Source: Planctomycetota bacterium
GTDB taxonomy: Bacteria > Planctomycetota > J058
DNA length: 64,000 bases
NCBI GenBank assembly: GCA_023954375.1
Contig: JAMLIC010000018.1
Coordinates: 62,001 to 126,000 of the forward strand
Reading direction: 5' to 3'
Shown: in pieces, positions 62,119-64,000 of the stretch
Layout of the letters: each line of letters starts with the position of its first letter
Position numbering within the stretch: position 1 is the stretch's first letter
Made by a program: the position numbers and the translations under genes
Notes under the pieces: model-generated
What the model was told of the DNA's origin: nothing
What the model saw: only the letters and a program-made list of their open reading frames with translations
The model's database searches: none

Positions 62119-63402
62119 TCAGCCCGGCGCCCTTCGACCGGCCAGGGCGTCCGCCACCTCGGCCTGGCGCGCCCACTGGCCGTAGAGCCCGCCGGACGCG
62201 GCGAGCCGGTCGATCCGCGCGCGCACGGCGGGGGCGAGGCGGCCGGGCGGCGCGTCCTTTAGCGGCGTCCCGGGCAGCGGCATGAAGGTGTGCCCGTGGA
62301 CGCGCGCGCCGCGCGCGGCGAGCGCCTCGGCCAGGCGGAGCGTCGCCTCGACGTCGTGGTCGGTCTCGCCGGGCAGGCCGAAGATGAAGTCGACGTGCGG
62401 CTCGAGGCCGGCCTCGAGCGCCACGCCGACGGCGCGCTCGACCGTGGCCGCGTCGTGGCCGCGGCGGATCCGCTCGAGGACGCGGTCGGAGCCCGACTGG
62501 CCGCCGATGATGACGCTCGTGTTGTCGACGTAGCGCCTGAGGAGGGCCATCGCCGCGGGCGTCACGTGCTCGGGGCGGACCTCGCTCGGGAAGGTGCCGA
62601 AGAACAGCCGCGCGCCGGGGCTCGGGCCGATCACCTCGCGGACGCCCGCGAGCAGGGCCTCGACGGCGGCGAGGTCGGGGTCGGGGCCGGGCGCCCCGTA
62701 GGAGAGCGAGGTCGGGCTGATGAACCGGTAGTCGCGGAACCCGGCCGCCTTCTGCACGCGGACCCAGCGGAGCACCTCGGGGAGCGAGCGATGCCGGAAG
62801 CGCGCCCGGTGGTGGAAGGGCGTCTGGCAGAAGGCGCAGGCGTAGATGCAGCCGCGCGTGAGCTCGATCGGCCCCAGCCGGCCGTGCGCCGGCGCGAACG
62901 GCGGCCAGTCGTCGAGGGTCACCGCCTCGCCGCGCCCTCGCGAGACGAGCGCGCCCCCGGGGTCGAGGTGCGCCAGGCCGCGGACGGCCCGCAGGTCGGT
63001 GCCGGCGAGGGCGGCGCGCGCGAGGTCGACGACGGTGCGCTCGCCCTCGCCGAGCGCGACCAGGTCCCAGCCCTCGCGCAGGGTCGCGAGCGGCTCGGCC
63101 GACGCGTGCACGCCGCCCGCGACGTGCACGGCGCGCGGGTCGGGGACGGCGGCGCGGACCTGCGCCAGTCGCCGCGCCTGCTCGGCGGCGTCGGGCGAGT
63201 AGAAGCTCCAGAGCACGAGGACGCGCTCGCTCGCCTCGAGCGCGCGGGCCACGGCGTCGGCGAGGTCGCGCTCGCGCGGCACGAAGTCGACCGGGACGGC
63301 GGCGGTGTCGGGGAAGGACTCCAGCGCGCCGACGAGCACGTTCAGGGCGACCTTGCCGGTCTGCCGGTGGTCGAGGACCAGGGTGGCGGGCGTCCGGGGC
63401 AC
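62119..63402 (-). CDS. B12-binding-domain radical SAM protein
   Basis: A 427-residue enzyme. The N-terminal part (about 10-140) is a Rossmann-like B12-type domain without an obvious DxHxxG. The radical SAM domain has ELTRGCIYACAFCQTPF with the three cluster cysteines, followed by RFISPTSLSYGAPG, SVIIGGQSGSDRVLERIRRG and DFIFGLPGETDHDVE. It resembles the MJ_1487-type family, whose reaction is unknown. The GTG at 63402 lies nine bases after TACAAT, giving a leaderless message. It is followed by the hydrolase-HEAT gene. Confidence 0.88.
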   Translation of the reverse strand: MPRTPATLVLDHRQTGKVALNVLVGALESFPDTAAVPVDFVPRERDLADAVARALEASERVLVLWSFYSPDAAEQARRLAQVRAAVPDPRAVHVAGGVHASAEPLATLREGWDLVALGEGERTVVDLARAALAGTDLRAVRGLAHLDPGGALVSRGRGEAVTLDDWPPFAPAHGRLGPIELTRGCIYACAFCQTPFHHRARFRHRSLPEVLRWVRVQKAAGFRDYRFISPTSLSYGAPGPDPDLAAVEALLAGVREVIGPSPGARLFFGTFPSEVRPEHVTPAAMALLRRYVDNTSVIIGGQSGSDRVLERIRRGHDAATVERAVGVALEAGLEPHVDFIFGLPGETDHDVEATLRLAEALAARGARVHGHTFMPLPGTPLKDAPPGRLAPAVRARIDRLAASGGLYGQWARQAEVADALAGRRAPG

Positions 63403-63411
63403 GGGGCTGCC

Positions 63412-63417
63412 ATTGTA
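63412..63417 (-). promoter_or_regulatory. TACAAT box of the radical SAM gene
   Basis: On the minus strand TACAAT ends nine bases before the GTG at 63402; it is the box closest to consensus in the TANNNT set. Confidence 0.55.
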
Positions 63418-63422
63418 GGCAC

Positions 63423-64000
63423 ATGACCGTCCACCGGCGCTGGCTGCTCCCGGGCGCGTGGGCCCTCGCGTGGGTCGGGGTGGCGGCGCTCGTCGCCATG
63501 GTGACCAAGGACCCGGCTGCGGAGTTCGCGCGGCTCGGGATCGCCCTCCCCTGGGCGCTCGACGCGCTCCTCCAGGCGGGCGAGGCGCTGCGCGGCCCGG
63601 CGGGCTGGGTGGCCGTGGCCGTCGTACTGGCGCTGGGGCTCCTCCCGGCCCGGGTCGACCCCGGTGCGGCCAGGTCATGGTTCGCGCTGGGGCTCGTGCA
63701 GGCGGCGGTCGCCCTGCCGCTCGCCTTCGGGACGCTCGCGCTGACGTCGGCGGTCGTGGCGTGCATGTGCCACCACCCCGAGCCGCCTCCCGCCTGGGCG
63801 GCGATCCTGCCGGCCCTCGCCATCGGCGCGCCCCTCCTCGGCCTGGCCCAGGCCGGCGCCTGGGCGCGCGTCGCCTGGGTCGCGCTCCGCCTGCCGCGGG
63901 CGCCGCTCGGCGAGGAGGTCCTGCGCGGCCTCGTCCTCGCCGCCCTGCCGACGCCGCTCCTCGCCGCCGTCGCGCTGGCGGTCGCCTACGGCGAGGACGC
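63423..64000 (+). CDS. Polytopic membrane protein (partial, 3' end outside window)
   Basis: The first ~192 residues of a membrane protein with about five hydrophobic segments. It starts TVHRRWLLPGAWALAWVG and includes CMCHHPEPPPAW, a Cys/His cluster in a loop. No family is recognised. The ATG at 63423 is 20 bases from the divergent radical SAM gene. Completion outside the window is needed to judge its role. Confidence 0.6.
   Translation, partial: MTVHRRWLLPGAWALAWVGVAALVAMVTKDPAAEFARLGIALPWALDALLQAGEALRGPAGWVAVAVVLALGLLPARVDPGAARSWFALGLVQAAVALPLAFGTLALTSAVVACMCHHPEPPPAWAAILPALAIGAPLLGLAQAGAWARVAWVALRLPRAPLGEEVLRGLVLAALPTPLLAAVALAVAYGED

Overview
The window comes from a bacterium of very high G+C (about three quarters G+C by eye, third codon positions almost always G or C). 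Long spurious antisense ORFs are therefore common, and real genes were chosen by protein content. The gene mix suggests Planctomycetota or a nearby high-GC lineage: a Hanks-type kinase fused to a membrane sensor, proteins built from PPC, VWA, HEAT and TPR modules, an ECF sigma factor with a short anti-sigma factor, and dispersed 'accacggaggacacgg' and 'aaccgccaagacgcc' repeat elements. Myxococcota or a relative cannot be excluded. I see no rRNA, tRNA, CRISPR array, transposase or phage gene.

Layout. 1-3.6 kb (minus): a GT-C membrane glycosyltransferase (cut by the window edge) and a flippase fused to a GT4 glycosyltransferase. 4.0-9.2 kb (plus): a Ser/Thr kinase with an FG-GAP sensor, broken by one extra base near 5456. 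9.5-10.0 kb: a PTS IIA domain. 10.3-13.8 kb: a three-gene succinate dehydrogenase operon in C-A-B order. 14.4-17.4 kb: a small membrane protein, a GT4 enzyme and UppP. 17.4-26.2 kb (minus): DUF2750, two lipoproteins, an RlmI-type methyltransferase, a lone RAM domain, LarA, CarB and endonuclease IV. 26.3-32.4 kb: FdhD, a C39-like peptidase, and a sigma/anti-sigma/VWA operon facing a TPR protein. 32.5-36.1 kb: ThiS, ThiG, a CPBP protease and phenylalanine 4-hydroxylase. 36.2-41.6 kb: a coiled-coil protein, a 142-bp tandem array, NadB, PurQ and a HEAT protein. 41.7-46.9 kb: a PPC-trypsin protease and a NUDIX-histidine kinase facing away from an OmpR regulator. 47.1-50.8 kb: a 1216-residue protein of unusual composition. 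51-56.5 kb: a diiron-type MBL protein, an SDR-SCP2 fusion, an LLM oxidoreductase, Rrf2/globin and UPF0158. 57-59.6 kb: an XPB helicase with a Bax1 nuclease. 59.7-64 kb: a disordered protein, a hydrolase-HEAT protein, a B12-radical SAM enzyme and a partial membrane protein.

The most unusual content is between the genes. One repeat family begins almost exactly at the stop codons of at least six genes; it carries strong hairpins, and one copy has taken a MITE-like insertion in its hairpin loop. A second family (142 bp) is amplified in tandem upstream of nadB and occurs singly at two other loci. At least twelve genes have a TANNNT box only 6-10 bases before the start codon, which implies widespread leaderless transcription. 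It also fixes several start codons (nadB, Rrf2, thiS, larA).

Among proteins, the best candidates for new biology are the sigma/anti-sigma/VWA operon, whose last two products share a C-terminal tail ending LLPVGK; the NUDIX-histidine kinase with a damaged NUDIX box; the flippase-glycosyltransferase fusion; and the 1216-residue kinase-like/membrane/SGNH-like protein.
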